DNA of 64,000 nt. Origin: Bubalus kerabau. Taxonomy: Eukaryota > Chordata > Mammalia > Artiodactyla > Bovidae. Positions within the stretch are counted from its first letter, which is position 1. Each line of letters opens with the position of its first letter. Positions 33,719 through 45,237 of this stretch are shown piece after piece. Location: assembly GCF_029407905.1 (NCBI RefSeq), contig NC_073628.1, forward strand, positions 21,791,501-21,855,500, written 5' to 3'. The notes under the pieces were generated by a model. That model saw only the letters and a program-made list of their open reading frames with translations, was not told where the DNA came from and searched no databases. A program made the translations under genes and the position numbers.

Positions 33719-34493
33719 AGTAGCTTCCTATTAACTACTATATTATTCTAGCCATTACTTACAATCCTCCATTTCAACTCTCTGGCTTCAATTGCCGTTC
33801 CTGCAGGAACCCTGGGTCTCCTGATGGATGCATTGGTGAGGCCCCAAGGCAAGGTGGCGAGGAGGTGACATTAACGAGATCCCCACTCCTGGTGCCCCCC
33901 GGAAACCTGCTAAGCTCCTAGTACCCACCCCACTTCGTGATTTTCTGGCAACCACTTCTGCCTCTCCTCCCTGCTGGGGGCTCAGTCCTCAGTTGCTATC
34001 TCAAAGAGCTGCCTGCATCAAAGTGGCCACTGTTTCCAGCATCTTCCTTTTACAGTCCCTTTTGTTTTTTGCTTTTGATCTGGCATATGCTGGGGGCGGG
34101 GGTGGGGGGGTAGGCTTTTGTCTTGCAGCTTGTGAATAAATGGAAGCACTTAGGCAGCAGCAGCAGCCGGCCGATTCATTTCTTGTTCTTCTCTAACTGG
34201 GAGCAGGAGGGGTCCAGCAGCTCGGGACCTACCAGTGGTCTCCTTGAGGCCATTAGGTCTGGTGAGCAGAGCAGAGCTTGGGAGTCCTGAGACCTGAGTG
34301 CTAAGCCCCGTCCTTGCTGCAACAAGGGGTGTGCACTTCAGCCAAGCCTGCTTCCTTCACCCACTGGTTCACCATGCAAGGTGGGTGTCACTGGGTCTGC
34401 AGTGATCAATAAAACCACATTCAAGGAGATGGCAGCAAGGTGAGAGGTGCACGTGAGAATACACATGAGCCATGTAGGAGCAGCCGCTGTATT
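33719..34493. other. Unique noncoding sequence with a G-rich run
   Basis: No recognised transposon. A G-rich run at 34092-34110 could form a quadruplex on the plus strand. A short CAG repeat is at about 34155-34168. Confidence 0.4.
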
Positions 34494-34711
34494 GGGTCCC
34501 CTGGTGGGGCTCAAACGGTAAAGAATCGACCTGCAATGCAGCAGACCTGGGTTCGATCCCTGGCTCAGGTAGATCCCCTGGAGGAGGAAATGACAACCCA
34601 CTCCAGTACACTTGCCTGGAAAATTCCATGGACAGAGGAGCCTGGCGGACTACAGTCCATGTGATTGCAAAGAGTCAGACATGATTGGGCGACTACACTT
34701 TCACTTTACTT
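34494..34711 (+). mobile_element. Bov-tA SINE
   Basis: Sense copy from 'gggtcccctggtggggctca' to 'ggcgactacactttcacttt'. No clear target duplication. Confidence 0.92.
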
Positions 34712-34721
34712 TATATTAAGT

Positions 34722-34890
34722 ATTTATAAGTCATCTAGAGATGATTTAAAGTGTATGGGAGAGTGTTTGTAGGTTATATGCAAATATTAGGGCATTTTGT
34801 ATAAGAGACTGGAGCATCTGAAGATTTAGGTATGTGGGGGAGGGGGGGGCATTCCTGAAACAATTCCCGTGGATCCCAAGGAAGAACTGT
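34722..34890 (-). mobile_element. Tigger/MER2-type DNA transposon fragment
   Basis: 'ataagtcatctagagatgat' and 'ggttatatgcaaatattagg', then 'agagactggagcatctgaag', resemble the reverse complement of MER2/Tigger1. The right end 'ccaaggaagaactgta' corresponds to the terminal inverted repeat next to a TA target. Family name from memory. Confidence 0.6.
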
Positions 34891-34899
34891 ATGCTAAGA

Positions 34900-36050
34900 A
34901 GTTGGGAAGTGGAGAAACGCAGATGGATTCGCTCATGGTTAAGAATTCTCTCAGGAAGCAATGAAGAAAGTGGCTTAAAGAGGAGCCTGAGGTCAGAGAC
35001 CAGTTAGGAAAACATGGTTTTATCAGCTCTGCGCCATCCACATTTGGATAGGACTAAAAATTCTTGGGAGGTTGGGGGGCTGTTTTGTGTGTTGTATGAT
35101 GTGCAGCCACATCCCTGACCTCCACCCACCTGCCACTCAGTCATGATCATCAAGAATGTCCCCAATGATCATCAAGTCATCACCAATGATCCCCACGGAG
35201 GCAAAGTTTCCTCTGGGTGAGAACTGTTCCTCTAAGCAAAGGGTGATGCTATCCTAAGTGTGGGGCTTCCCTGGTGGCTCAGACAGTAAAGAATCTGCCT
35301 GCAATGCAGGAGACCAGGGTTCCATCCCTGGGTTGGGAAGATCCCCTGGAGAAGGGAATGGCAACTCACTCCAGTATTCTTGCCTGGAGAATCCCATGGA
35401 CAAAGGAGCCTGGCAGGCTACAGTCCATAGGGTCACAAAGAGTCAGACACCACTGAGCAACCAACACTTTCACTTTCATCCTGAGTATGCTGTGAAGCCG
35501 GTGATACATGGAAGACACATTTAGCAGTCAAACTGAGAAGGACTTGGGACTTGCAGATGTGTGGGGTGGGGAGAAGGGCTGAGGCCAGGATGACCCTGAG
35601 ATTTTCAGTGGACAACAAGGAGATGTCAAAGATACACTGAGATGGGGAGAAGAGGGCACAGACCAGACTTAGCAACAGTGATCGGGCTGATTAGACATGC
35701 TACACCCACGGGCCTGTGCGTCCCCGGCTGCAGGGGTCAGAAGAAAGTTGGCTCCAGGGGCTGAGGATCAGAGCCCAGATCTGGGTAGAAGACACAGATT
35801 CAGGCTCAGGGAGTGATGAGGCTGTTCTCGGAAGGGGCACCCTGGAGAGAAGGGGGTGAGGATAGATCCTAGAGACACCAGCATTTAAGCAGCTGGGGGA
35901 AAGGACAGGTCACTGAGAGGAAACAGAGATGTCAGTGGAGGATTAGGAGGACGATATCCCAGAAAAATGCCTGGGAAAGAGAGTTTGCAAAGGAAATGTC
36001 ACAGAAATGTCAAGGAAGGGAAGTGGGAAGCGTCTGCTGATACCTCAAAG
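34900..36050 (-). repeat. L2 LINE remnant, split by a Bov-tA
   Basis: Antisense L2-like blocks: 'tcagagaccagttaggaaaa' (about 35000), 'ccaggatgaccctgagattt' (about 35585), 'ccagcatttaagcagctggg' (about 35880) and 'tgtcaaggaagggaag' (about 36010). It is strongly diverged, and the 35100-35220 part may not belong. It is interrupted by the SINE at 35263-35477. Confidence 0.5.
35251..35489 (+). mobile_element. Bov-tA SINE with 12-bp target duplication
   Basis: Body 35263-35477, close to consensus, sense, head 'ggcttccctggtggctcaga'. Flanking repeats atcctaagtgtg and atcctgagtatg differ at two positions. Confidence 0.93.
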
Positions 36051-36635
36051 GCTTGCTTTTGGAGCAAACATGAAAGATCTGTTAAAGGTTCTCAGCGCAG
36101 GACAGACATGCAGGCTCTTAGTGGCGAAAAGGGTCCCCCCTTGACTCGGGATTCCCTGGGCTTCTGATTGCCTCCCCAGCTCGTAAAATACAAGTGCGAG
36201 CCCAGAGGGTTGCACCGCTGGCTCTTTCCTGCCCTGGGAGTGCTGCCCTGGGCCCCCCCAGGGGCCACAGCAGGACCCAGGCCCCCGCCTACCTGGGAGC
36301 ACCGACCAGCCTGTCCCCTGTGCCCCCCACTATCTCCAGCAAATGGAGGCCAGAAACAGCTCCTGTCTTCCTGTCTGCCCTCTGTTTACAAGGAGAACCC
36401 TGGGTGTGTTAAGATGACTCGCTTCCTGAAGCAGAGAGGAGAAGACCTGTTGACCCACTGATTCCCTCCTGGGCTCTGTGAGTTCCACTGCAGTGACCTG
36501 GTGAAATGACCCAAATTCCCACTTTCTGTCTCTCCAGCATCGTCCCTAAGATGACCCTCCCCAGGCTGTACTCCATCCATTCCTGTTCTTGCTCTCTCTT
36601 TCCGTTCTTTACCCATGCACTACCCTCTTCCCTGA
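36051..36635. other. Unique noncoding sequence
   Basis: No recognised transposon. GC-rich in 36180-36340. The two forward frames (36168-36461, 36194-36412) and one reverse frame overlap. Confidence 0.4.
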
Positions 36636-36974
36636 AAGAATTGTTGTAGTTCAGTCTCTAAGTCGTGTCCAACTCTTTGCGACCCCATGGACTTCAGCAC
36701 ACCAGGCTTCCCTGTCCTTCACTATCTCTCAGACTTTGCTCAAACTCATGTCCATCGAGTCGGTGATGCCATCCAACCATCTCATCCTCTGTTGCCCCCT
36801 TCTCCTCCTGCCCTCACTCTTTGCCAGCATCAGGTTCTTTTCCAGTGAGTCAGCTCTTCACATCAGGTGGCCAAAGTATTGGAGCCTCATCTTCAGCATC
36901 AGTCCTTCCAGTGAATATTCAGGGTTGATTTCCTTTACAGTTGACTTGTTTTATCTCCCTGTTGCCCAAGAATT
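36636..36974 (-). mobile_element. BovB LINE 3' fragment, antisense
   Basis: Body about 36643-36967, from 'gttcagtctctaagtcgtgt' to 'gatttcctttacagttgact'. The direct repeat AAGAATT at 36636-36642 and 36968-36974 is a plausible short target duplication. Confidence 0.9.
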
Positions 36975-37639
36975 AGGGTTTGTGTTAAACTAGAAGTCTT
37001 GTGTTTCTCAGATGTCTGTTTCCCTGGCTTGACCTCTGTCCAGCAGCTCTTCTGCTCCACCTACGATTTCAGCAGGACTCAGGTGAGAGGAGAGGAGACG
37101 GACAGCTTGTGTTTACCTGGCCTGGGATGGGCACCCATCACTCTGGCCTGGTGTAAGCCCACAAACATGCACACCTGCTCTCAAACAACCCCAGCAACAG
37201 GACAGCCCACTGCTCAACCCAGCCCCCACCTCTCCTCCCATCTTTCAAGCTTTGGAGCCTAGGCTCAGCTCCCTGAATACAGACAGTACCCTGGGAATGG
37301 GGGCCATGAGAGATCAGGGCAGGAGCTGTGGGAGAGGGACCATGGAGTCAGCACAAGGCATGGGGCAGGGAGGGACCAGGTACAACATCTTTCATCCAGA
37401 AAACTAGGTTACTTACTAGACAGACCAGTCCCTAAATCCTTAAGAGCCCTTCCTCCACTGATGAGTACTCAGCTTTTCCTCTGTCTCGCTCCTCTGCTGT
37501 ACACAAAGTCCAGGTTGTCCAGGGTTTATTGGGTCCCATGTTGGACTCACTCAGCCTGAAAAATTAAAAACTGTGTTTGACAGGTGGCCAGCAGTCAAAC
37601 CTGTATCGTGTCAGCTCCCATGAACCAACACCCCCAAAC
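36975..37639. other. Unique noncoding sequence
   Basis: No recognised transposon and no credible coding frame. Confidence 0.4.
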
Positions 37640-37740
37640 TGCATATGGGCCAGGCAGGGTTTCTTAGTGCTAGAACAGAGTAGGAAGTGAGACACACCCT
37701 GCCCCTCCAGGGCCAACACTGCAGTGGGGAGAATGCATCC
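37640..37740 (-). repeat. L2 LINE 3'-end fragment
   Basis: 'gggccaggcagggtttctta', 'gacacaccctgcccctccag' and 'ccaacactgcagtgggga' follow antisense L2. A MIR-like antisense block follows at about 37800-37890 ('gaggctcaggggctttgagt'). Confidence 0.5.
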
Positions 37741-37890
37741 GTGGACACCTCACTTTATTACGGTGGGTGTGACGTTGGTGCTACAGAAGGACATCCATCC
37801 ATGTGATGCCCCCATACCCATTCTGCAGAGGGAAAAAGTGAGGCTCAGGGGCTTTGAGTGACTCACCCCAGGGCACGTAGCTATTCACAG

Positions 37891-38944
37891 GTCCTCTGTG
37901 GTCATGTTTATTTCACTGGGGCTGGCCTCCCTGCGGTGGTGGCCACCTCATCTACTGGTGGCCTTGTTCTGAGCATCACTGACCCGTCAGGTCCAGCCCC
38001 TCTGATTCTGCCCCTGCCCCTGTGACTCTGATGTGTAGGGACCACCTTTGCCCCACTGTCCTGGGTGATCTGCTGGAGGCTCCCAGGCAGCGCTGACCCA
38101 CTTCTCTCAGAGCTGTGGGACGTGGGGACTGCAGGAGAAGTGCTCACACCTGGGGCAGCCCCACTCCATGCTCATGCTATCCCTCTGGGCCTCCTCACCC
38201 CTGGACGTGGGGGACCCAGGGGTCCAGGTTAGCCTTCTGTGGCCCAAAGATGTCTCCATCTGCATCCATGCAGGGTGAGTCACCCAGACACAGCCGTGCC
38301 CCACCCCTCCACTCCCCACCCGGCTCGGAAGTTACCAGTTCGGCCCTTTGGTCCTCACAGAGACCATGTTTCAGCAGCAATTGTGGAAATGGCTCGAGCT
38401 AAGTCAAATCTGATTTTCTTTGGGGAGAAAATTGAATTCTCCACTTTGTGAGGCAGACAGAGAGATTAGAAGGAAGACCAGAAGAACACAGCTCACCCAG
38501 GGTGGGACGGCCAGACACTCGGAGGGGCAGAAGGAGGGGGCGTGCAGAGCAGGAAGGCTGGCCACAGGGGCCGTGCAGCTCTCGGGCTTTGAGCCTCACA
38601 GAAGCCAAGTCCTCCAGACTGAGACTCAGCACTGAGCCAGGGCATGGCTGTCTGCTTACGCCCTTGTTTTAGTTTTAAGATCTGTGAGCTCAGAGACTGT
38701 CTTCTTGGGCCAAGGCCATCAGAGGCAAAGGTAGGTCTGTACCTGTGGTGGAGAACGTGTTGCAAGCGAGCATGGAAGGGAGGAAGGAGAGGCAGCCTGA
38801 GCTCTTGCGAATCCAGTGGGGAGAGTGTTAGGGGACGGCCAGCCTGCTGGATGCAGGGAGTGTCCGCGTGGGGGCTCCCAGCGGCTGCCTCCTCTAGGAA
38901 ACCCCTGCTGGCCATAGGCCTTGGCTGTTTTCTTGGTCATTTCA
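37891..38944. other. Unique GC-rich noncoding sequence
   Basis: No recognised transposon. Many overlapping frames on both strands reflect high GC content. The longest (38493-38915, minus, 140 codons) has no recognisable domain. Confidence 0.4.
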
Positions 38945-39330
38945 CACACATGTATTGATAGTTTCTCCCCAGGAGGCTCCGTGCTGGGCACTGGGAATTC
39001 AGAACAAAGGCCCTGCTCTCAGGGAGCTCTTAGTCAGGTGGGGAAGATGGGCTTGTCTACATCGGCCATGACATTCCCTGCCGAGACTGAAGAAGCAGCT
39101 GACTGCCCTATAGAAGTGGGTGAGAAAGAGGAAACTTATCAAAAGAGGGGGCATCTGAGCCGGGCCTTGAAGGATGTGTAGGAGTTTTCCAGGAAGAAGG
39201 TAGAAAGGGGGACATTCCTAGCGCAGGGAACAGCACAAGCAGCGGCATGGAGACACAGATGAACGGTGTGTCCAGAAATGGCGGGCAGTCCAATAGAGAG
39301 CGAAGGGAAGTGACGGGGTGGAGAAAAGAG
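38945..39330 (-). repeat. L2 LINE remnant
   Basis: 'cacacatgtattgatagttt', 'ccgtgctgggcactgggaat' and 'ctctcagggagctcttagtc' match the antisense L2 3' end. 'agccgggccttgaaggatgt' and 'gcgcagggaacagcacaagc' match the part further into the element. Confidence 0.6.
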
Positions 39331-39929
39331 GCCGGAAAAGTAGGCTGGAGCCACTCAAAAAGAGGCATCTTGAGAAGTCTAGGCTCTTCCCCAGAGCCGA
39401 AAGTTTGTCCCAGAGAAGTTCCAAAAGAAATGATGGGCAATTTATGAGAGAAAATTCTAGAAAACATGTCAGAGCTCTTCCATGGATCTGTAAGGGATTT
39501 ACAATGGCTCCCTTAGGATCACTAGAAGCGGTGGATGTCAGAGCTTTAAAAAAACTGACGAGAGGATCTCTGTGGTTATCAAAATGGGTTCAATGGAGCC
39601 CCAGGGTTCCAGAGAAGGGCTTTCGAGACCCACTCTTGGGCAGCGGGTTTAGAATGGGAAGGAGGGTGCTCAGTGGGGTGGTCTGCAGGGCGCCAGGGAC
39701 AGAGACCAGCAGCCCTGAACACGCACTCCCGGGGTCCTTCCGCGAGGTCGGTGCCCTGACAGCCCATCCCGCCGCAGCCTCCAAGCCAGGTAACCTCTTA
39801 GGCAGACAGGAGAGCTATGGAGTGCACATCCACACTCTGAAGAAACTGGGAGGGCCAGGCAGCTTGCAGGCAAACTGGGGCAAGCTGACAGGCGTGATAA
39901 TGCTTTTGTTTATGAACCGGCAGCAATGA
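39318..39929 (+). other. Longest open frame (203 codons), coding status doubtful
   Basis: This open frame begins in the L2 remnant and continues into unrecognised sequence. The product is basic and rich in R, K, G and S, with no recognisable domain, signal peptide or membrane segment. A possible splice donor ('gccaggtaac', about 39784-39793) lies inside it. Chance is the simplest explanation. Confidence 0.15.
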
Positions 39930-40344
39930 GATGCAAGGAAATGTCCAAAAAAAAAAAAGTCCAAGTGGGTGTTAGCACCATTCCTATATCGTATGGCTTG
40001 CTTTGTGCTGGAGTCAGTGAGTCAAGGCCACTCATGCACAGGGCACCAAAATGCAGCCTTCTGTTTTGCTTTGATCTCTCCTGATAGCACGCTCCACCAG
40101 AGATATCATAGCTTTGATCTCTTGACACCGATGTTAAGTTTCTGGAGCTCAGTAGCATCTCCTTGAGATTAATCCTTCATGGCACAGCCAGCACCGTGCT
40201 GTTCTCTCCCATATACATCACACCCAGCCACGCGCCCTGTGGCCTGAGCCTCTGTGCTTACACACAGGCTTAGGAGAGAACTCCGCTGTGTCCTCCCCTC
40301 CGACCTCCCCTCTTTGGTTAAAGCCTTGATAAAATGGAAAGCTG
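39331..40344. other. Unrecognised, probably unique sequence
   Basis: No transposon recognised. An A11 tract at about 39948-39958. A CpG-richer patch at 39690-39780. Confidence 0.4.
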
Positions 40345-40520
40345 GTTAGGCAGACATCAGAAGACACGCCTTTGATTCCTGAGTCAGCCACTCTTTAGGC
40401 AAATTCCTCACCTCTTTGAACCTCAGTCTCTTCATCTGTAAAACAGGAATGAAATCTCCCGCTTCCACTCTAACTGCACACTGCTTAGCACAAAGTCACA
40501 GTTCCATAAATATTCATCAA
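40345..40520 (+). repeat. MIR SINE
   Basis: 'tttgattcctgagtcagcca', 'aggcaaattcctcacctctt' and 'cctcagtctcttcatctgta', then the 3' end 'cataaatattcatc'. Good order. Confidence 0.82.
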
Positions 40521-41105
40521 AGGAATAGTGAATTGACTGGTTGATCTAGGATAAAGGGGAATGCAGGAGAGTTGTTACTATTAAGGTTAGTTTAGGGAGA
40601 ACTCTCGGCACATAAGCAAGGCTTGGTCTTGCCTCTCACACTCAGCATTCAAAAGATGTCTCATTGGAATTCGAAATGGGAAGAAAGGCCTCGAGAAGAA
40701 AGGCAGAGAAAGCATACACCTGGACTCAATCTTGGCATGACGTATCCACTGAGCAGCAAGAGAAACTTCTCCAGCCCTCAGGGAGAGGAAGGTTTCACTC
40801 CAGCTGGAAATTCACAGAACCCACCCATCTCATCAGCAGCCCCTCCCAGATCCTGTCTGGGTCTTTGAAGCAGGCTAATGGGGAGTGACATGGCTCAGAA
40901 CCTCCAGGGCACCCATCTGCTTGCTCACTCACTCTGCATCTTATCCATAAGAGGAATGAACAGTGACAACAAGTCTGCTTGTGTGTGTGTGTGGTGTGTG
41001 TGCACGAGCTGAACCAGGAGCCTGGCTTATGATGATGTTCGTGTACCACAGCACAGGTGTTTAAGGTATAGAGAAAATGGACCAACCTCAAGGAGATGGA
41101 AACAT
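40521..41105. other. Unique noncoding sequence
   Basis: No recognised transposon. An imperfect TG repeat at 40981-41002. Confidence 0.4.
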
Positions 41106-41615
41106 GAAATCTTGTTGTTCAGCCACTAAGTCATGTCCGACTCTTTGCGATCCCATGCACTGCAGCACACCTGGTTCCTCTGTCCTCCACTATCTCCTGG
41201 AGTTTGCTCAAATTCACGTCCATTGAGTCGATAATGCCACCCAACCATCTCATCCTCTGCTGCCCCCTTCTCCTTCTGCCCTGAATCTTTCTCAGCATCA
41301 GGATCTTTTTCAATGAATCGGCTTTTCGCATCAGGTGGCCAAAGTATTGAAGTTTCAACTTCAGCCATCAGTCCTTCCAGTGAATATTCAGGGTTTATTT
41401 CCTTTAGGATTGACTGGTCTGATCTCTTTGCTGTCCGAAGGACTCTTAAGAGTCTTCTCCAACACCACAATTCGAAAGCATCAATTCTTCAGTGCTCAGC
41501 CTTCTTTATGGTCCAACTCTCACATTTATACCTGACCACTGGAAAAACTATAGCTTTGACTGTGCGGACCTTTGTCAGCAAAGTGATGTCTCTGCTTTTT
41601 AATATGAGAAATCTT
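41106..41615 (-). mobile_element. BovB LINE 3' fragment, antisense, ~490 bp
   Basis: Body 41114-41607, from 'gttgttcagccactaagtca' to 'atgtctctgctttttaatat'. The reverse frames 41126-41470 and 41131-41358 still read BovB C-terminal protein (QSILKEINPEYSLEGLMAEV; RMRWLGGIIDSMDVNLSKLQ). Direct repeats GAAATCTT flank it at 41106-41113 and 41608-41615. Confidence 0.92.
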
Positions 41616-42119
41616 ACACGGGAACTTATTTTCTCCTGGCCAGGGCAGAAGAAACCTACCTTTGCAGTGTGAGTTGGGGGTCAGGTTCTTCTCCCCACTT
41701 GTCTCTCCTGTCACCCATGCGGTCAGTGACGGGAGGGTGTGGGCTCCTCTCTGTCCTCTGCAGGAGGTTTGGGTCTGAGAAACAGTCAGGCAGGACACAG
41801 AGGCTCAAAACGGGCAGCCCTAGCAATTCATTTTCCCATGGAGCCTGCCCACACCTCTCCATGCCTCCTTTCATAATCAGAAAGCCTCGTGAAACAAATC
41901 AGATCAGAGTCTAGTTTCCTGCAACTGTTCATGCACAAAAGAAAATTCCCAGGAACCCCGGGCAGGGAGATAACTGTGCTGGTGTTTACCTTCTCTCGAA
42001 GTATCTCAGTGCTTTGTTGGTTTGGGAGGTTGTTTCCTGAGTTCCGAGTCCAGCAGGTATTTGTGCTCATCCCTTTCTTCCTTCTTTGTCTCCTCCCTTC
42101 CTTTTTCATATCATATCAG
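41616..42119. other. Unique noncoding sequence
   Basis: No recognised transposon. Overlapping short frames on both strands. Confidence 0.4.
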
Positions 42120-42250
42120 GTCATTTATGTAATTCAACAGAAATTAATTGAACCTCTACTCTGTAATCAGGCACTGGCCTAAATGCTAAGCGTATAAACA
42201 CATAACGGTCACTGTTCTCAAAAAGCTCACAGTTTAAAAGAGTAGAAAAT
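42120..42250 (-). repeat. L2 LINE 3'-end fragment
   Basis: 'ttcaacagaaattaattgaa', 'taatcaggcactggcctaaa' and 'aaaaagctcacagtttaaaa' follow the antisense L2 3' end. Confidence 0.68.
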
Positions 42251-42299
42251 ACTGTTTGCTTTCATTGCTCTACTAGGGCCTTTATTTTATTTGTTTTTA

Positions 42300-42475
42300 A
42301 GGTTTTTTTTTTTACCTTTTTTGTTTTGTTTTATATTTATTTGTTTTATTTATTTATTTGGCTGCACCGGGTCTGAGTTGCAGCACGTGGGATCTAGTTC
42401 TTTGACCATGGATCAACCCAGACCCCCTGCATTGGGAGCACGGAGTCTTAGCCACTGGACGACCAGGGAAGTCTC
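42300..42475 (-). mobile_element. tRNA-Glu (CHR-type) SINE, left of a pair
   Basis: Long T/A-rich tail at left (42300-42360), then 'ggctgcaccgggtctgagtt' and the head at right 'ctggacgaccagggaagtct'. Confidence 0.85.
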
Positions 42476-42477
42476 TG

Positions 42478-42606
42478 TTGGTTTTTTGTTTGTTTGTTTG
42501 CCACACCTGCAGCTTGCAACATCTTAGTTCCCTAACCAGGGATTGAACCCAGGCCCCAGGCATTAGAAGCATAGAGTCCTAACCACTGGGTCACCAGTGA
42601 AGTCCC
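42478..42606 (-). mobile_element. tRNA-Glu (CHR-type) SINE, right of a pair
   Basis: A second copy in the same orientation, directly adjoining the first. T/G-rich tail (gtttgtttgtttg) then 'ccctaaccagggattgaacc' and the head 'tgggtcaccagtgaagtccc'. A tandem arrangement formed by insertion at or near the head of the first copy. Confidence 0.85.
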
Positions 42607-42995
42607 AAGGGTGTTTATTTTTAAAGCATGGAGAAGGGTCCTTGCTTAAGGACTAGCAAAAGGTGCTAGGTACTCTCAGCCCCAATTATTTATTGATCCC
42701 ACACAGCATGGGAGCCAGGAATCCAAGGGAGAATTGGTTTGAAAAAATTGATGCTTCTTTATAGCAGAGTGTGCTGGACACAGTGGGTCCCCTCCCTTCC
42801 TTGCCTGACCACTTCTGGCTCCCTCTGCACGGCCCCACCCCCATGAATTCGGTGTTCTCTGGTTCGGCCCTGTTCCCTTTTCTTCCCGTTTCATTCCGCA
42901 GACACAGAGCCCTGATGAGTAGGAAGGCTACCAGGGTTTCAGTGGGGAAGCCCAGCTGTGTTCGCTGACTACCTCCCACACAGAGATCACAGGCC
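42607..42995. other. Unique noncoding sequence
   Basis: No recognised transposon. Overlapping frames on both strands without domains. Confidence 0.4.
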
Positions 42996-42999
42996 AGGT

Positions 43000-44050
43000 G
43001 TTAGATGCCGGGGCAGAGATGACAAGCCCCCAGTCCCTGCCCACGGGGGTCTCAGTCTTGAGACAGGAGTGCAGGAGCCTTGTCTGTGCCAGACATTGCA
43101 ATGCCGTATCCATGGGCAGCCATAGATGTTTTAAGAGGAACAGAGAGGCAGAGGGTCGATTCTGTCTTGGGAGACAAAGGATGGTTTCGCCATGGAGGTG
43201 ACCCCTGGAGCTTACCACCTCGTGAGAGAAATGAAATTTGGGCAGAAATCACTATGCTCCAAGGTAAAACTAAAGCACCATGAAGCAAACAAGAAGGAAC
43301 ATATTTCTGGCTAGAAAATAAGAAATGCTTCATGAAGAGGGGGTCTTAGAGCTGGACCTTGCCAAGGGGCAGAATTTTCAACAGCATTTGCTAAGTCAGT
43401 ATTTACTGGATAATTATCATGCTATTCTAGGTCAAGAGGAATGTGATAATTTAGAAGATAGACAAAATTTCTTGCCCTTATAGAGCTCAACCTCTAGTCG
43501 TGAAGACAGAAAATGAATAATATAAATTAACTAGAGCAGGAGTTCAGCAAACTTCCTGGGAAGGGTTAGTTAATCAAGAGTTTAGTCTTCGGACCATATG
43601 GTCTCTGTCACAAGTACCCAACTCCACTGTTACAGCACAAAAGCAGCACATAAATGAAGAGGTACAACCGTGCTCCAATAAAACTGTATTTATGGAAACA
43701 AGGGTGGACTGGATGTGGGCCATGGACCATCATTTGCCAAGCCCTGATAGAGTATGTTAGTCAGAAGTGCTCAAAAGAAGATATAAGTCAGGAAGGTTAA
43801 AATAAGTGAAAGAAATGTTGGAGGAAGGGGGTGAAGTTTTAGTAGGTGGGGAGTCAGAGAATATAGCCTGTAAGAAAGTGGATGAGACTTCCTGGCAGAA
43901 AGTCAGAAAGAACCCATAACCAGAGATCAGAAGAGCCTTTCAACAGAGGGACCAGCAAATCCAGACCTCCAGGTTCAAGTGGCAGTGAGGAGGTGATGCC
44001 TGGGATGTTTGCAGGAAAACAGATTTGATAGATTGGAGAGAGATGCCATA
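43000..44050 (-). repeat. L2 LINE remnant(s) with nested hAT element
   Basis: The clearest part starts at about 43396: 'cagtatttactggataatta', 'tgcccttatagagctcaacc' and 'tcgtgaagacagaaaatgaa', then after the hAT insertion 'agatataagtcaggaaggtt' and 'gaagagcctttcaacagagg'. The 43000-43395 part has weaker L2-like phrases and may be a separate copy. Confidence 0.55.
43537..43746. mobile_element. hAT-type non-autonomous DNA transposon
   Basis: Imperfect terminal inverted repeats caggagttcagcaaac (left) and atttgccaagccctg (right). The internal text ('ccaataaaactgtatttatg', 'gatgtgggccatggaccatc') resembles a common mammalian hAT element that I cannot name with certainty. It is inserted in an L2. 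Confidence 0.65.
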
Positions 44051-45237
44051 TGAGGGAGTCCTCATTTTCTTTCTAGGGAAGGATTTTCCTGCAAATCCCT
44101 CTCTTCTGATCTGAGCAGACACAAATGGTTCAGAAGCACAAACAAGCGCTTTAACTGGGAGGCCTTTTTAACTGAGGCCAGGACAGGGCTGGGGGCCCCG
44201 ATGGCCCTGCCCAGTTGTGAAGCTGTTCTCATTCCCCCAAAGCACCCCACCACTGTCCTGATTCAGCACATGGGCCGCCCTGCCAGGCCCTTCAGCCCGT
44301 CCCCCAGCTCCTCGCTGCAAGCCCAGCAGGGTGAGCCTCAGTGATTGGTCCCCTCTTCTCCTTCTTGAGGAGCAGGCTCCCTAGAGAAGATGCTGGGGAG
44401 GCCCCTGTTCTGAGCCACGCTGGATGCCTCGCTGCCTTGCTTACTCCTCAGAACCGTTTAAGGGAGGTGCTAGGAGGACAGGGGGACAGGGCCAGTCCGT
44501 GACACCCCCAGTCCAGTTCATGAGGGCCAGTGGGGGAGATTAAGTCAGTACCTGACTTTCTTTCTGAGTCTCTGTGAGGCTCCTCACTCAGTCGCAACCA
44601 AAGGGAGTCAGTTGACTCCAAGGCAAAATTGTTCTCATTTCACGGTCCCCTCCCTGACCAGCTTAGCTGATGCCCAGTTAGCTCCTTCCATAGGAATCCT
44701 ATGGATTTCTTTCTTCTCTTGGGCATGTGAGATAGACCTTCCTCCCAGACTCTTCCAGCCTCTGCCCTCTTAACATGTCAGACCGGATGCCCACATTTCT
44801 CTGCCTCTCCTGGCTCCTCTTCCCCTCCTGGTCCCTCTGTCTCCTCCCATTTTCCCCCAGGCATCTTCTTCTCCGCTATCCCTCTAGCATCATACCCATG
44901 CCACAGGCCAGCCCCTCTCTCCTCAATTAGGGTGGTCTCACCTGGTTTGCCTGGGATGGTCCTGACATAATTATGAACAACTCCCCAGTCCCTCCCCAAA
45001 GCATCTCTGTTCATGATACACGTGTTCACCTAGACGGAACATGGGCGTGAACTAGAATTGAAACCCTGTGGATCTAAGTGGAAAATAATTATCAGTTTGT
45101 CACACTTTTCTCCCCATCTAAGGTTCTTATTTCCTTACATCATCCAGCAATCTGGCATATTTCCTTGGGGTCTCATTTTTAACTACTATGGTGACACCTT
45201 CTTGGAGGGATTTGGGGTCAAGGCAAGCATTTCTTTT
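44051..45237. other. Unique noncoding sequence
   Basis: No recognised transposon and no credible coding frame. Confidence 0.4.

Noticed and set aside
38493..38915. 140-codon minus-strand frame
   Set aside because: It overlaps several plus-strand frames in GC-rich sequence, with no domain and no supporting features.
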